A DNA stretch of 64,000 nucleotides from positions 21,394,802 through 21,458,801 of the forward strand of contig NC_063258.1 of NCBI RefSeq assembly GCF_019578655.1. The letters run 5' to 3'. Source of the stretch: Ricinus communis (lineage: Eukaryota > Streptophyta > Magnoliopsida > Malpighiales > Euphorbiaceae). Position 1 is the first letter of the stretch. The number at the start of each line of letters is the position of its first letter. This document shows positions 31,890-44,189 of the stretch, one piece after another. The position numbers and the translations under genes are program-made. The notes beneath the pieces are model-generated. The model made no database searches, was not told where the DNA came from, and saw only the letters and a program-made list of their open reading frames with translations.

Positions 31890-33357
31890 TGTAACTCCTG
31901 CATTTTCTCATCACACATATTATGTGCATTTACATTTAATCATTGGGCAAATGATGCTATATTAATAATATTTTTATTTTATGAGAATAGATATATATTA
32001 ATTATGAGTAGAGAATAAGAAGCATGATATTAGATTATTAATTTAGATAAGTTGATTAAATACTTGGGTTATGTGTATTAAGTCTTAAGACTTAATTGAA
32101 CCAATAGTTGAAGGTTTGGTAAATAGATTGGACTTAAATGACACAATTGAAAGTTAGTATCTATGTATAGTTAGCAAGAATTAAACTAGGAATGATAAGA
32201 CTAATTTTAGTAGGTGGTAGCATTATGAATTAGGAGCTGTCAATTAAGAGATTAATCTTGAAAATTGGAACCATGAGCAAGCTCATTTTACCTCTTCATT
32301 TCTCTAAAATTCATACCTAGACAAAAATCTAAAATTTGGAACAAGAGAGGAGTGAAATACCGAAAAAAACCTAAAATTAAGATAGGGTTTTACCAACTAT
32401 TGAAGGAGCCAAGCTAAAGCTAAAGGATTTGAGCATATTAGCAATCCACAAGCTGAAATTGGTGAGTTGTTACTTGAGTATTATTAATTTGTAATTAGGG
32501 TTCTTGATTATAAATTGGAAAAACTTCAATTGATACTTTCTTAATTAATTAATGGTCTGATTATCATGAATTAATAGAGTATAGAATGATTGCATAGAAA
32601 TTAAGCTGAATTTAAGCTAAAATTGAGCAAACGGATTACTGCTCGGGTACAGCAAGCTGTATGACCCTTGCTCAGTAATTTGGGAATAATTAAATCTATA
32701 AAAGTCAGAATTGAGTAATTCTTCTTGGATATGAAACTATACATATAAAGGTATATGTCTATTTAATACGAGATTTTTATATTAAGCCAATTTTGCCCAA
32801 CAATAAATATACTTTGGTACTAAATTTTGTCCAAAAAACATAGATGTTGGAGATTAGTCTTATGCTATTTATTTGATATTAATTTGAGTTAAATTGGTAT
32901 ATAGCTAGATGGAACATGTTTCTATGATAGTAAAACAGTAGTTGAAAGTCTAAGAGGAAGAGTTAGACATATGAATTAGAAATGGGATGGTATTCTAATG
33001 CATTAGAACTAGCATTTACATGAATATTTGGAATATGCATGAAATGTGAATTGATGAATGTATTAACAGGAACTCAAAGGCCTGGAAAGGAAGTGGTGGA
33101 GAAAGGAGGTCCTTCTATAGTGAAGGAATAAGTGTATTTTGAGTAAGTAAATAGTTAATATTTGGTATATTCATATATTTAATCAAATGTTCTGCGGATG
33201 GTTATATTTGCTTAATATGATGTTATGTTTGAATGAATGAGATGGAAATGATTGGTGTTGAGTGGAACAATTATTATTGCTTGAATGTGATATAAGTGAA
33301 ATGATTTAACTGTAATGTTAAGTGCGTATGCACATGTGAATGGTGGATTTCCTTATG

Positions 33358-33394
<37 letters not shown>

Positions 33395-34009
33395 CTTGGG
33401 AGGCTAAAGCTTAGAGAGGCTATAAAAGTGTGTAATGTGAGGATGAGGCGGAGCAGCACGTTAAAGGGGATCCATGAGCCATGAGAACTAACCATAATTG
33501 TTGAACTGTATTTTCTTATGATGGTTGTAATGAATTGAGTAGAATGGTATGAACTTATGCGTAAATTATAAATCATGGTAAGTTATGTGATTGAGTGGAA
33601 ATTGTATTAAGTGTATGTGATATAGATTATGTTGATTATTTATTTATTCAGTTAGAGGTTCACCCTTCCAAAATTGTTTTTCAGGTTTGTAGATAGTAGT
33701 GCATCAGTTGGTTGTATCTGGGGTCTAGCATTTAGTAGTTCTGTCAAGTTGGGCCAGTTTTGCGGAGTCTTCTCATGATGCATTTTGTATGTAGTTATGT
33801 AATGTATTGTGCCTTGTAAGGTATAAGAAGATGTTTTGAATACTTGTTAAATGATGTTTAAGTATAATCATATGTTTATATGTTAATAATCTTGTGTTTT
33901 GATTCTTAATAATCTGTATTTTGACCTATTTACATGTAGTATATAGTCTATGATGCTTGTATGCCACCTGGCAAATATATGTTGGTTAGTATGTAACGGG
34001 GGTATTACC
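31890..34009 (+). repeat. 5' LTR of element K (about 2120 bp)
   Basis: It starts TGTAACTCCTGC where gag of J stops, and ends GTAACGGGGGTATTACC before a primer-site-like sequence. TGTAAC...GTTAC-like ends and a length over 2 kb fit Del/Tekay-type chromoviruses. Inside is an (AT)15 run at 33360-33391. The last bases have decayed from the usual ACA end. Minus-strand open stretches in it have no known motif. Confidence 0.72.
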
Positions 34010-34014
34010 TTTAG

Positions 34015-34026
34015 TGGTATTAGAGC
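34015..34026 (+). other. Primer binding site of element K
   Basis: TGGTATTAGAGC, one mismatch to the iMet-type site, five bases after the LTR end. Confidence 0.75.
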
Positions 34027-34123
34027 GGGGATTAGATTCATTGGGAGAAGATTCATGTTGCACATTAAGCATATGACATATGCTCTTTAAAGTTGACTGA
34101 GTCTTTACAGTTCATATATATAG

Positions 34124-35215
34124 ATGGAGAGACAAGGAGAACATACAGCTGACCCATATGAGTCATTAGAGTCTGCATGGTCATGAAAATGCATTTGAAC
34201 ATGATCAACACGATGCCACATTTTGAAAATGCTGCACAACCGAATGTATAAAATTTTATGGAATAGTTTATGGATTTTCTGATGCAAAGGGTAGCTCGAC
34301 AACAAGCACCGGCACCTCAAGCTCAACAATAAGAGGCCGTGATAGATAAGAATTATGAAAGGGTTAGGGAACAAGGTGCTAATGTTTTTCAGGGTAATAC
34401 TGATCCTGCTGAGGCTGAAGAATGGTTATGAAATATAGAAAGGGTGTTGAACAAATTTAATTGCACATCAGAACATAGGCTTCTATATGCAGTGTCTTTA
34501 ATAGAAAAAGATGCACTTGATTGGTGGGAAACAGTTCCAAGAAGCAGAGATCGACCAATGACTTTGATTTGGAATGATTTCTTGAGAGAATTTGCTAAGA
34601 AGTATACTCTAAAAATTTATGAAGATAGAAAGAAGCTTGAATTTCTTTAGTTGAAGCATAATGACATGTCAGTTGCAGAGTATAAAGTTTAGTTTGTGAG
34701 ATTATCTAAGTATGCACTAGAAGAAGTAGCCAAAGAAGAACTGAAAAGGAAGAAGTTTGAGGTGGGTTTGAGGCTTGACATTCGTAAGAAAATGGTAGTA
34801 AAACCACAGAATTATAATGCCTCAATTGAAGCTGCTTTGAGAGCTGAAGAAACATCACTCAAGAGGAATACTATGGAATCTAAAAAGAAGAAAATCACTG
34901 GTACTTATAGTAATCATCCAAGACAGATTAGTACTTCTTCATTCAGAGGCTCTGGTTCATAGAGGAGTATTTATCATGGACGAGGGTTTGGTGGTCAATT
35001 TAGTAGATCCTCCACAGTACCTTATAGTAGAGGTGGATACAGTTCTTCTAGATTTGAGGGAGGACAAGCTTTGGCTAGTAGAGGGTCTGCTCCTGTTTGT
35101 CCTACATGCAACAGGAGACATATTGGAGAATGTTGGGGACCTAGACCAATAGTATGTTTCACTTGTAATAGGCCAGGACATTATTCTAGATTGTCCTGTG
35201 AGAAGAAATAATGTT
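34124..35215 (+). pseudogene. Element K gag
   Basis: Degenerate from an ATG at 34124. Clear blocks at 34444-34650 (EKDALDWWETVPRSRDRPM, FLREFAKKYT) and 34696-34962 (LSKYALEEVAKEELKRKKFEVGL). At about 35095-35200 there are two Cys-rich knuckles, CPTCNRRHIGEC and CFTCNRPGHYSR; the second is frameshifted after SR so the last Cys is displaced. Stops include TTTAG at about 34649, where relatives have Gln. It would form the particle and bind RNA. Confidence 0.82.
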
Positions 35216-35985
35216 GGAAAATCTTATACAGAGGCAGAGGAGGTTTGACTATTTCAGCAACACTATTAAAACATATTGGTCAACCTCAGGCATAAGCTAG
35301 AGTATTTGCTACTACTAGAAATGAAGCATGTCTAGCACCTGAAATTGTACTTGTATACTTTTTGTTCATGATTATGATGCACATGTTCTTATTAATCCTG
35401 GATCCACATGTTCATTCATATCACATGATTTTGCATCGCGTGTTCATGGTAATATAGAGGCATAGGGTTATGATATATATGTATCTATTCCTACTAGGGG
35501 TATTATCACAGTAAATACGGTAGTGAGATCAATATCCTGTAGTAGTAGATGGTGTCAAACTACATGCAAATTTGATTGTTTTTAATCTTAGAGAGTTTGA
35601 TGTTATCTTGGGGATGGATTGGTTGTCAAGACATCATGCTATTATTGATTGTAAAAGGAAAGAAGTGGCTATGGAAATACAAGGAGAAATAAAAATAGTA
35701 ATTATGGGTGAAAGGAAGACAATTCCTAATTGTTTGATTTTAGCAGTGACTGCATGCCAGTTAATTAAAGATGGATGTGAAGCATATCTGATTAGTTTTG
35801 TAGATACTACTGAGGTCAGTCCAGGGGTATCAGATGTTTCAGTGGTCAGATTTCTTAATGTATTCTTAGATGATTTGCCTAGTTTGCCACCAAATCGAGA
35901 GGTTGATTTTGAGATTGACATCATCCCTGGTGCAACACCTATTTCCATTGCACCATACAGAATGGCTCCATTGGAATTGAAATAA
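35216..35985 (+). pseudogene. Element K protease and RT N-terminal linker
   Basis: The active site is readable as HVLINPGSTCSFIS at about 35382-35420: the catalytic Asp (siblings have D-P-G-S-T) is Asn at 35394-35396, so the protease is dead. The block FDVILGMDWLSRHHAIIDC (about 35590-35650) is the second protease signature. The linker FLDDLPSLPPNREVDFEIDIIPGA leads into RT. A stop at 35983 precedes the RT core. Confidence 0.82.
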
Positions 35986-36600
35986 TTGAAGAAGCAATTA
36001 GAAGAGTTGCTTGATAAAGGTTTCATCAGGCCAAGTAGTTCACCTTGGGGAGCACCAGTTCTGTTTGTGAAGAAAAAGGATGGCAGTATGCGATTATGTA
36101 TTGATTATAGGCAATTGAATAGAATTACAATGAAGAATAAATATCCATTGCCGAGAATTAATGATTTGCTTGATTAGTTAAAAGGTGCAACTATGTTCTC
36201 TAAAATTGATTTAAGATCAGGTTATTCGCAACTCCGGGTTGAAGAGAAATCTATTGCCAAGACAGCATTCAGAATAAGGTATGGGCATTATAAATTCATT
36301 ATGATGCCATTTGGGTTAACAAATACTCCTGCTGCTTTTATGTAATTGATGAACAAGACTTTCTAGCCGTATTTAGATCACATTGTTATTATGTTCATCG
36401 ATGATATTCTAATTTACTCTAGAAGCCCAGAATAGCTTGAACAACACTTAAGAATTGTTTTACACATTTTGAGGGAAAAAACAATTGTATGCAAAATTCA
36501 GCAAATGTGAGATTTGGATGGAGGAAATTGCATTCTTGGGGCATATTTTTTCTAGAGATGGAGTGCAACCAAATTCATTAAAGATTAAATCAATTACTAC
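35986..36600 (+). pseudogene. Element K reverse transcriptase
   Basis: Contains [68 protein letters not shown], and the catalytic FIDD in MFIDDILIYSR (about 36395). Stops at 36176, 36343, 36363 and 36433 and one frameshift at about 36480 break it. The RT to RNase H linker is shortened near 36595. Confidence 0.85.
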
Positions 36601-37240
36601 TAGACCAATACTTGCATTGCCATATGAAAATGGAGGTTATGTTGTATATACTAATGCTTCTAGGCAAGGACTTGGATGTGTCTTAATGCAGCATGGGAAG
36701 GTTATAGCTTATGCTTCAAGGAAATTGGGACCTCATAAGCTGAATTGTCCTACACATGATCTTAAATTAGCAGCCATTATACATGCAAGATATGGCGACA
36801 TTATTTATATGGGGAGACATTTTAAATATTTACTGATCATAAGAGTTTGAAATATATCCCTATGCAAAAAGAGTTGAATTTGAGACAACGGAGATGGATT
36901 GAGCTTCTGAAGGATTATGATTGCACTATTAATTATCATCTTGGAAAAGCAAATGTTGTTATTGATGCTTTAAGTAGGAAGACATTGGAACATTTTTCAA
37001 GTATGATTTATTATAACATGGACTATCTAGTTACACTTAGAGCTATGGATGTGAAGTTTTATGTTTATGACGATGTTCTGTTAGCCACATTACAAGTGAA
37101 GCCTTTGATTGGAGATCAAATTAAAGATGCACAGTGTGAAGATTCTTATTTGCAAAAGATGAAGCGTAGAGTACAAGAAGGAAAGAATACACAATTTGTG
37201 TTGAGAGATGATGGTGTCTTATTGAATGGAAATCGTATAT
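36601..37240 (+). pseudogene. Element K RNase H
   Basis: [20 protein letters not shown] (catalytic Asp region; the usual Asp is Asn here, TNAS for TDAS), [16 protein letters not shown], then [20 protein letters not shown] and [16 protein letters not shown] frameshift occurs near 36835 inside the TDHKSLKY region. Confidence 0.83.
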
Positions 37241-37962
37241 GTGTACCTAATGTAGGAGATTTTAGAAAGGAAATCATGCATGAAGCACACTATGCACCTT
37301 ATGCAATGTATCCTGGAAGTATAGAAATGTAGAAAAATTTGAAGCCTTATTATTGGTGGTCGACAATGAAGGATGTGGCAGAACTTGTGAGTAAGTGTTT
37401 GACATGTCAGCAAGTGAAAGGAGAGCATCAGGCACCTGCAGGTAAACTTCATTCTTCATCTATACCTGTGTGGAAGTGGGACAAGATTACTATAGATTTT
37501 GTTATGGGATTGCCGTGTACATTTAACAAGCATGATGCTATTTGGGTAATTATTGATCAATTTACTAAATGTGCTCATTTCTTACATATGAAGCAAACAA
37601 ATTTACTTGATAAGCTTGCTGAATTGTATAAGTTTGAGATTGTTAGATTGCATGGTGTGCCTATATCTATTGTATCAGATAGGGATCCAAGATTTACTTC
37701 TCGTTTCTCGGAGAGTTTGTAGAAAGCATATGGTACTAAGTTTCATTTAAGTACAGCTTTTCATCCTCAAATAGATGGGCAATCAGAAAGAACTATTCAT
37801 ACATTAGAAGATATGATGAGGGCTTGCGCACTTGAGTTCAAGGGTAACTGGGATGATTACTTACCGCAGATGGAATTTGCATATAACAAAAGCTTTCATT
37901 CAAGTATCGGTATGGCTCCATATGAAGCTTTATAGGACAGGAAATGTAGGACTCCAGTATGC
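37241..37962 (+). pseudogene. Element K integrase, truncated
   Basis: Zinc domain with H-H-C-C decayed at the start ([22 protein letters not shown]). Core: [15 protein letters not shown] (first Asp), [13 protein letters not shown] (second Asp) and DGQSERTIHTLEDMM (Glu). It stops at RKCRTPV, where the sequence changes to fragment F through the shared six bases GTATGC (37957-37962). The C-terminal domain, any chromodomain and the 3' LTR of K are absent. Confidence 0.85.
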
Positions 37963-38373
37963 GCTTCTTTTCACTTTAGATGCAAAACTATTAGGATTTT
38001 AGCATATTAAGATTTTGATTTTTGCAATGTGTTTAGTGCTTGTGAGTAAGTTGCGTTTGGCAAGTTCTATAGGCATGATGGATACTTCTTTATGAAAAAA
38101 AGGCTTATGTGTGCCTATTTGCTCTTTGCATGAATTGCTTGTGAGGCAAGCTCATAGGGCCGGTTAATTCGTCATTTTGGTATTACCAAGACTTTAGATA
38201 TGTTGCATGAACATTTCTTTTGGCCTAATATGAAGCGTAATGTTGTGTGAATAAGTGATAATTGTATTACTTACAAATAGGCCGAATCCAAGGTTAAACC
38301 TTATGGGTTGTATACACCATCACCTATTCCTACTACACCTTGGATTGATATCTCCATGGACATTGTGCTTGGT
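37957..38373 (+). pseudogene. Fragment F, RNase H-integrase linker and zinc domain
   Basis: Many frameshifts, but clear similarity to element E pol: [27 protein letters not shown] and FGITKTLDMLHEHFFWPNMK; then the start of the core, [11 protein letters not shown]. Cut at 38373 after TTGGT by element E, and resumes at 45337. Origin: an E-related element whose other parts are lost. Confidence 0.8.
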
Positions 38374-39278
38374 TGATGCAACCAAAGATGCATCTAAGTC
38401 AACTAGCATGGATCCACTAGCCTATGGAGGACCGATGACACGAGCAAGGAGTAAAAGGTTCAAGCAAGCCTTAAATTCTTACTTGGAGCATGTTTTGAAG
38501 ATGGCTAATGATGGTGCTTTTAATGAAGATAACAACGCCTTGAAGATAGTGACATTAATTGCTATTAATGAAGCTTAAACTTCTGGTCATGGAACAAGGT
38601 CAAGGTCAAAGATCAGGGATCAAAGTCAACAGGCTTTCCTAGGGTTTCTAGAAGCATTGGGCCGCACATTAGGGTTTCTAGAAGCATTGGGCCACACATT
38701 AGGGTTTCTAGAAGCATTGGAGGTCTCACCTAACCCTAGGGCAGCCACCACTTATGCTTAGAGAAGGAGGCAGCCCGCATTAGAAGTCTTTTAGGGTTTG
38801 ATTCTTTATTGCTTATCTCTTAGTCCTTTTTAGGGTTAGAATCATTTCAAAACTCTATAAATAGAGCTATGTATTTCGGGCTAAAGGACATAAGATCAAT
38901 ATACATTTCTGAATGAAGTTTAATTTGAGTTGTTAACTCTTATTCCTTAAGGTGTTCCTTATTGAATTTCTTGAGATTAAATTAACTTGTTTGATTTAGT
39001 TTCACATCTACATGTTTGATCAATCAATTAACTTTTTATTAGTTTCTTGAGTTGTTTGAACATTCTTCATCTATTTATAACTAAAGGGCTTAGTAGTTCT
39101 ATTGCTAAGTTTGTTAGTTCCATAATCAATTGCAAACTTTCAAGTTAGATCTTGGGGCGACAAATTCGAACTTATTGGTAAGGGTGCTTCCTCTTAAATA
39201 GGGAGAGCGTTTATCAGTTTGATTTTCTCACCATTACTTATCTTGGTGTTTGAACGTATCCGGCTCGAGTTCGTATCA
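38374..39278 (+). repeat. 5' LTR of element E (905 bp)
   Basis: Starts TGATGCAACC, ends TTCGTATCA. The first 205 bases are pol-tail coding sequence (GGPMTRARSKRFKQAL). U3 has three 30-bp units from 38641 with AGGGTTTCTAGAAGC, further AGGGTTT words downstream, and the TATA box TATAAATA at 38856-38863 inside CTCTATAAATAGAG. Differs from the 3' LTR at 39264 (C for T) and by one extra C near 38775. Confidence 0.93.
38641..38720 (+). repeat. Three 30-bp telobox-containing repeats in the E LTR
   Basis: Units at 38641, 38671 and 38701, each beginning AGGGTTTCTAGAAGCATTGG; the third is partial (20 bp). AGGGTTT is the plant telobox (reverse AAACCCT). The same array is in the 3' LTR at 44700-44779. 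Confidence 0.9.
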
Positions 39279-39280
39279 TT

Positions 39281-39293
39281 TGGTATCGGAGCC
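39281..39293 (+). other. Primer binding site of element E
   Basis: TGGTATCGGAGCC, one mismatch to TGGTATCAGAGCC (iMet type), two bases after the LTR. Confidence 0.88.
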
Positions 39294-39918
39294 AAACTTG
39301 TTAGTTGGTTCATTTTTTTCAATTAAAGAGTCTGTCTTCTATTTCATCTCAATTTCTGTTCGCATCATTATTAAAAAAAAAAAGTATACTATTTTCATTT
39401 CACGCCCGCATACCAAGGCAGATTTCCAAAAAAAAAAAAAAAAAAAAAAAGGGAAGGAACGGAAAACTAACCCTAACCATTTCAGGTTGGGTAGTTCTCG
39501 AAGAATTGACTCTTGATTGATTCATTCCGCAATTCCTTTTAATTAATTGGAGCTGTTCTTCATTCTTATAATTCTGATTTGGGTAATTTTGTTTGTTTTC
39601 TCTTAAAAAGCTTTTCTTTTGGGTTAATTGAGTCTTGTTCGATTAGTTGTAAGCTTGTTTTGTTCACACGCTTATAATTCGTTTTATTGATTCACGAGTG
39701 TTCTATTGAACTTCAGAATTAATAAACGTTAAGAGGTTGTGAAAAACTTGTTCTTGTGATTACTAGAACAATTTGATTTAATTTCTATAAGGAATTCAAT
39801 TCTTTGTGAGTGAAACACGTGAGGGAGTTATCTTTTCTTGTTTTTGCCTTTAACTATAAGAAGCCTCCAGGAGTATAACACTTGATCACGTCCTTTTTCT
39901 TAGTCTTTTGGTTTAACC
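39294..39918 (+). other. Leader of element E
   Basis: Contains a 23-base A run (39428-39450) and the motif GTGAAACACGTGAGGGAG at 39810-39827, about 90 bases before gag. Open stretches here have no protein similarity. Confidence 0.7.
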
Positions 39919-40737
39919 ATGTCATCCGAACCATCATTGACTTTGGAAAATTTAGCTTATACATTGAGAGATGTAGTAGAACATATGACAAAACAATTTC
40001 AAAAACAAGATGACAAATTAACTAGGTTATTGAATGATATGCCTAAAACGTCTAAAGGGGATGGTTCCGATAATGACCAAGAAAGTGAGTCTAAAGGGTC
40101 TAGACATAATCTCAAACCCAAAATTGACACTAATTTGGGTAGCATTAAGATGAAAATACCATCTTTTCATGGTAAGAGTGACCTCAAGTTTATTTGGAGT
40201 GGGAAAAGAAGGTTGAAAGGGTTTTTGAATGTCATAACTATAGTGAGTCTAAAAAGGTTAAACTTGCCATTGTTGAATTTTGTGATTATGCCGCCATTTG
40301 GTGGGATCAATTGGTGAGTGGTCGAGGCGCCATGGGGAACACGAAGTTGGTTCATGGGATGAGGTTAAACGCATTATGCGTAAAAGGTTTGTGCCATCGC
40401 ACTACCAAAGGGATTTGTACAACAAGTTACAAAATCTAGTACAAGGTAGTAAGAGTGTTGAGGAGTATTGGCAATCTATGGAGATAGCTATGATTAGAGC
40501 CAATATAGATGAGGATAGGGAAGCCACAATGGCAAGATTTTTGCATGGTTTGAATCGTGATATTGCTAACATAATTGAATTGCAAGCATTATGTAGAGAT
40601 GGAGGATATGTTGCACATGGCCATAAAGGTGGAAAAGCAATTAAAAACCAAGAGCGGTCGCCCCTAGCTCAAAATGGAGTAATGCATGGAAAGGGAGCAA
40701 CCAGCCCCCTAACAAGGGTCGTGAGGCATCAAAGGAC
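39919..40737 (+). pseudogene. Element E gag core
   Basis: Starts MSSEPSLTLENLAYTLRDVV at 39919. NLGSIKMKIPSFHGKSD is in frame; then a frameshift at about 40185 (continuing MEWEKKVERVFECHNYSE in the next frame), another near 40320 (to [49 protein letters not shown]) and another near 40590 before YVAHGHK. Capsid-forming protein of the element; broken by three shifts despite the youth of the insertion. Confidence 0.88.
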
Positions 40738-42690
40738 ATGAAGCCAGCCCCTAAATTTGATGTTAACACTAAACCAACGACGCAAAGTGACCTCAAATCA
40801 AAGAAAGTGCAATGCTTCAAGTGTTTGGGGTATGGACATATATCTTCCCAATGTCCAAACAAGCGAACCATGGCAATTCGAGGTGGTGAAGTGGTCTTTG
40901 AGAGTGATGAAGAATCCGAACTAGGTGAGGAGGATTACCTATACATGCCTGAGTTGGAAGAATGTGATGATGTGCAATTGGGTGAGGTTAGTAATGTACT
41001 TATAACTTTTAGAGCTCTTAATTTACAACCTATTGATGATGACGATCAAAGGGAAAACATATTCCATACTACATGTAAAGTACAAAACCATGATGCTAAT
41101 TGTAGTTTAATCATTGATGGGGGTAGTTGTACTAATGTAGCCAGTGCTATGATGGTTGATAAACTTAGACTTCCAACTATTAAGCATCCTAAGCCATACA
41201 CCTTGCAATGGCTTAATGATCAAAGTGGGATTAGAGTTACTAAGCAAGTACGGATTGCATTTAGTGTAAAGAAGTATAATGATGAGGTATTATGTGATGT
41301 TGTTCCCATGCAAGCATGTCATATGTTGCTAGGTAGACCATGGTTATATGATAGATCCGTAATTCATAATGGTCGAACCAATGCATATTCTCTTGTAATG
41401 GATGGAAAACCGTATGTTTTGGCACCATTAAGTCCTAAAGAAGTTTGTGAATTACAAAAAGTTGTAAAGGACCGAATGGAAGCATATGAGAAAGAAAAAA
41501 GAAAGTGTGAGAGTGCATATGAAAAAGAAAAGGTGCACAAGCAAAAGGGGAGTTGTGTGGAAAATAATGAGGGGGGAGAGCAACGAGTGGTAAAAGGAGA
41601 GTTTAGCGAGGGTTTGCGCAAGAATGTGAGCAAAAGAACGAGTAAGGCGCAAGAAAAAGGGGAGGCAAGCGAGAAAAAAGTGAGTTTCTTAGTTAGAGAG
41701 CGAGACATGAGAAAGGCTTTGAGTGAAAATAGGCAAGTACTTGTACTTATGTACAAGGAGACTTTATTTAACACTAATAATCTTAACTCTTCTCTTCCTA
41801 GTGTGTTTGTAAGTGTTTTGCGGAATATGACGATGTGTTTCCCGAGGGAGTTACCTAGTGGGTTGCCACCACTAAGGGGGATAGAGCACCAAATTGACTT
41901 TGTGCCGGGGTCATCCATTCCAAATAGACCAGCCTATAGAGTCAATCCGGAGGAGACCAAAGAGCTGCAACGCCAAGTTGAGGAACTACTAAGTAAAGGT
42001 TATGTTAAGGAAAGTCTTAGCCCATGTGCTGTTCTTGTTTTGTTAGTCCCTAAGAAAGATGGGTCTTGGCGTATGTGTATTGATTGTCGTGCAATTAACA
42101 AGATTACCATTAAATATCGTCATCCTATTCCTAGGTTAGATGATATGTTAGATGAATTGCATGGAAGTGTTATCTTTACTAAAATTGATTTGAGAAGTGG
42201 CTATCACCAAATTAGAATGAATATAGGTGATGAGTGGAAAACAGCATTCAAAACTAAATTTGGTTTGTATGAGTGGTTGGTCATGCCTTTTGGCTTAACT
42301 AACGCACCAAGTACTTTTATGAGACTAATGAACCATGTTTTGCGTGCGTATATTGGTAAATTTGTGGTAGTATACTTTGATGATATTTTGATTTATAGTA
42401 AGAGCTTTAGTGAGCATGTTGAACATGTTCGGATGGTGTTGATGGTTTTGCGTGAGAATTCTTTATATGCTAACCTTGCTAAGTGTGATTTTTGCACAAA
42501 CAAACTTGTGTTTCTTGGTTTTGTTGTTAGTAAAAATAGAATTCAGGTCGATGAAGATAAGGTAAAAGCAATTAAGGAGTGGCCAACACCAAAGAATGTT
42601 AGTGATGTGAGGAGCTTTCATGGGCTTGCAAGCTTCTATAGGAGGTTTGTCAAGGACTTGATTCTGCCGCACCACTTAACGAGCTTGTAA
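40738..42690 (+). CDS. Element E gag tail, protease and reverse transcriptase
   Basis: 650 uninterrupted codons. Zinc knuckle C26-C29-H34-C39 ([14 protein letters not shown]). Protease active site [12 protein letters not shown] at about residue 127, with CHMLLGRPW downstream. A Lys/Glu-rich linker of about 90 residues (240-330). RT from about 390: [31 protein letters not shown] and YFDD at about 545-549. Ends with [15 protein letters not shown], then goes out of frame (ILPHHLTSL) because of a small deletion near 42655. All catalytic residues look intact. The ATG is internal to the polyprotein. Confidence 0.9.
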   Translation: MKPAPKFDVNTKPTTQSDLKSKKVQCFKCLGYGHISSQCPNKRTMAIRGGEVVFESDEESELGEEDYLYMPELEECDDVQLGEVSNVLITFRALNLQPIDDDDQRENIFHTTCKVQNHDANCSLIIDGGSCTNVASAMMVDKLRLPTIKHPKPYTLQWLNDQSGIRVTKQVRIAFSVKKYNDEVLCDVVPMQACHMLLGRPWLYDRSVIHNGRTNAYSLVMDGKPYVLAPLSPKEVCELQKVVKDRMEAYEKEKRKCESAYEKEKVHKQKGSCVENNEGGEQRVVKGEFSEGLRKNVSKRTSKAQEKGEASEKKVSFLVRERDMRKALSENRQVLVLMYKETLFNTNNLNSSLPSVFVSVLRNMTMCFPRELPSGLPPLRGIEHQIDFVPGSSIPNRPAYRVNPEETKELQRQVEELLSKGYVKESLSPCAVLVLLVPKKDGSWRMCIDCRAINKITIKYRHPIPRLDDMLDELHGSVIFTKIDLRSGYHQIRMNIGDEWKTAFKTKFGLYEWLVMPFGLTNAPSTFMRLMNHVLRAYIGKFVVVYFDDILIYSKSFSEHVEHVRMVLMVLRENSLYANLAKCDFCTNKLVFLGFVVSKNRIQVDEDKVKAIKEWPTPKNVSDVRSFHGLASFYRRFVKDLILPHHLTSL

Positions 42691-42698
42691 AGAAGAAC

Positions 42699-44189
42699 GT
42701 GAAGTTTCATTGGGGAGAACAACAAGAAAACGCATTTAATATGCTAAAGGACAAACTTACTTCATCTCCCATTCTTTCACTTCCGGATTTTTCCAAAACT
42801 TTTGAAATTGATTGTGATGCTTCTGGTGTAGGTATTGGAGCTGTTTTAATGCAAGATGGGAAGCCAATAGCCTATTTTAGTGAAAAGTTGAATGGAGCTA
42901 GCTTGAAATATCCAACTTATGATAAGGAATTGTATGCTCTTGTGCGTGCACTCAATGTTTGGCAGCATTATTTGCTACCTAAGGAGTTTGTGATTCACAC
43001 GGATCATGAAGCATTAAAGCACTTGAAGGGACAGAACAAGTTGAATAAGCGCCATGCTAAATGGAGTGAATTCATTGAAGCATTTCCCTATATCATTAAG
43101 TACAAGCAAGGTAAAGAAAATGTAGTTGCCGATGCACTATCTAGAAGGTATGCTTTACTTGCTTCTCTAGAAACAAAATTGCTTGGTTTTGAGTATATCA
43201 AAGACTTGTATGTTGATGACCACGATTTTGGTTCTATTTTTCATGCTTGTGAACATGGTGCTATTGATAAATTTTACAGACATGATGGATTTTTGTTCAA
43301 AGAAAAACGTTTATGCATTCCTATGTGTTCTATGCGTGAATTGCTTGTGAGAGAATCACATGAAGGTGGTTTGATGGGACACTTTGGTGTTCAAAAGACT
43401 TTAGATGTTTTGCATGATCATTTCTATTGGCCTAAAATGAAATCTGATGTGAATAGATTATGTGCTAATCGACAGTATGCAAGCAAGCTAAGTCTAAATT
43501 ACAACCTAATGGGTTATACATGCCTTTGCCCATACCTAATTCTCCTTGGATTGACATATCTATGGATTTTGTGCTTGGATTACCTAGGTCTAAGCATGGG
43601 CATGATAGTATTTTTGTTGTGGTGGATAGGTTTTCAAAGATGTCACACTTTATTGCATGTAGGAAAACCGATGATGCACAACATGTTGCTGAATTGTTCT
43701 TTAGAGAAATTGTACGTTTACATGGTATGCCTAGAACTATTGTCGTTGATAGGGACACCAAGTTTTGAGCTATTTTGGAAGACCTTATGGGGTAAACTGG
43801 GAACTAAATTACTTTTTTCTACTACATGTCATCCCCAAACCGATGGTCAAACTGAGGTAGTAAATAGAACTTTGTCACAATTACTTAGGACCATGGTTAA
43901 ACGAAACTTGAGAACATGGGAAAATTGTTTGCCGCATGTTGAATTTGCATATAATCGTAGTATGCATTCTTCTACTCAATTTTGCCCATTTGAGATTGTT
44001 TATGGCTTTATTCCTTTGAGTCCTTTAGATTTGATTGCTTTACCTTTGAGTGAACAAGTGAATTTAGATGGTGCAAAGAAGGCTGAATTTGTGTTGAAGT
44101 TGCATGAGCAAGTGCGTGCAAATTTGGAAAGACGCAATGAACAAATCACCAAACAACGCAATAAGGGCCGCGAAAAGGATGGTATTTGA
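42699..44189 (+). CDS. Element E RNase H and integrase (two internal shifts)
   Basis: Open for 496 codons, but only parts are in frame. RNase [34 protein letters not shown] and [10 protein letters not shown], about residues 1-150. Integrase zinc domain: [18 protein letters not shown], then LCANR. A one-base deletion near 43470 destroys the CxxC pair and shifts the frame. The core continues in another frame at 43520-43768 ([24 protein letters not shown]) and returns here at about 43765 with [15 protein letters not shown]. Ends out of frame (GREKDGI) near 44165. Confidence 0.88.
   Translation: MKFHWGEQQENAFNMLKDKLTSSPILSLPDFSKTFEIDCDASGVGIGAVLMQDGKPIAYFSEKLNGASLKYPTYDKELYALVRALNVWQHYLLPKEFVIHTDHEALKHLKGQNKLNKRHAKWSEFIEAFPYIIKYKQGKENVVADALSRRYALLASLETKLLGFEYIKDLYVDDHDFGSIFHACEHGAIDKFYRHDGFLFKEKRLCIPMCSMRELLVRESHEGGLMGHFGVQKTLDVLHDHFYWPKMKSDVNRLCANRQYASKLSLNYNLMGYTCLCPYLILLGLTYLWILCLDYLGLSMGMIVFLLWWIGFQRCHTLLHVGKPMMHNMLLNCSLEKLYVYMVCLELLSLIGTPSFELFWKTLWGKLGTKLLFSTTCHPQTDGQTEVVNRTLSQLLRTMVKRNLRTWENCLPHVEFAYNRSMHSSTQFCPFEIVYGFIPLSPLDLIALPLSEQVNLDGAKKAEFVLKLHEQVRANLERRNEQITKQRNKGREKDGI

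Noticed and set aside
33274..33576. 100-residue minus-strand open stretch in the K LTR
   Set aside because: It contains the translated (AT)n run (alternating Ile-Tyr) and no conserved motif.
38641..38720. CRISPR-like regular repeats (30-bp period)
   Set aside because: The repeats are contiguous with no spacers, lie in an LTR, and the window is plant DNA; they are a tandem array.
39250..39520. Lys-rich open stretches in the E leader
   Set aside because: They span the poly-A run and the primer site; artefacts of the leader.
41364..41918. 184-residue minus-strand open stretch
   Set aside because: Shadow of the E protease-RT frame; low-complexity Ser/Leu/Phe translation.
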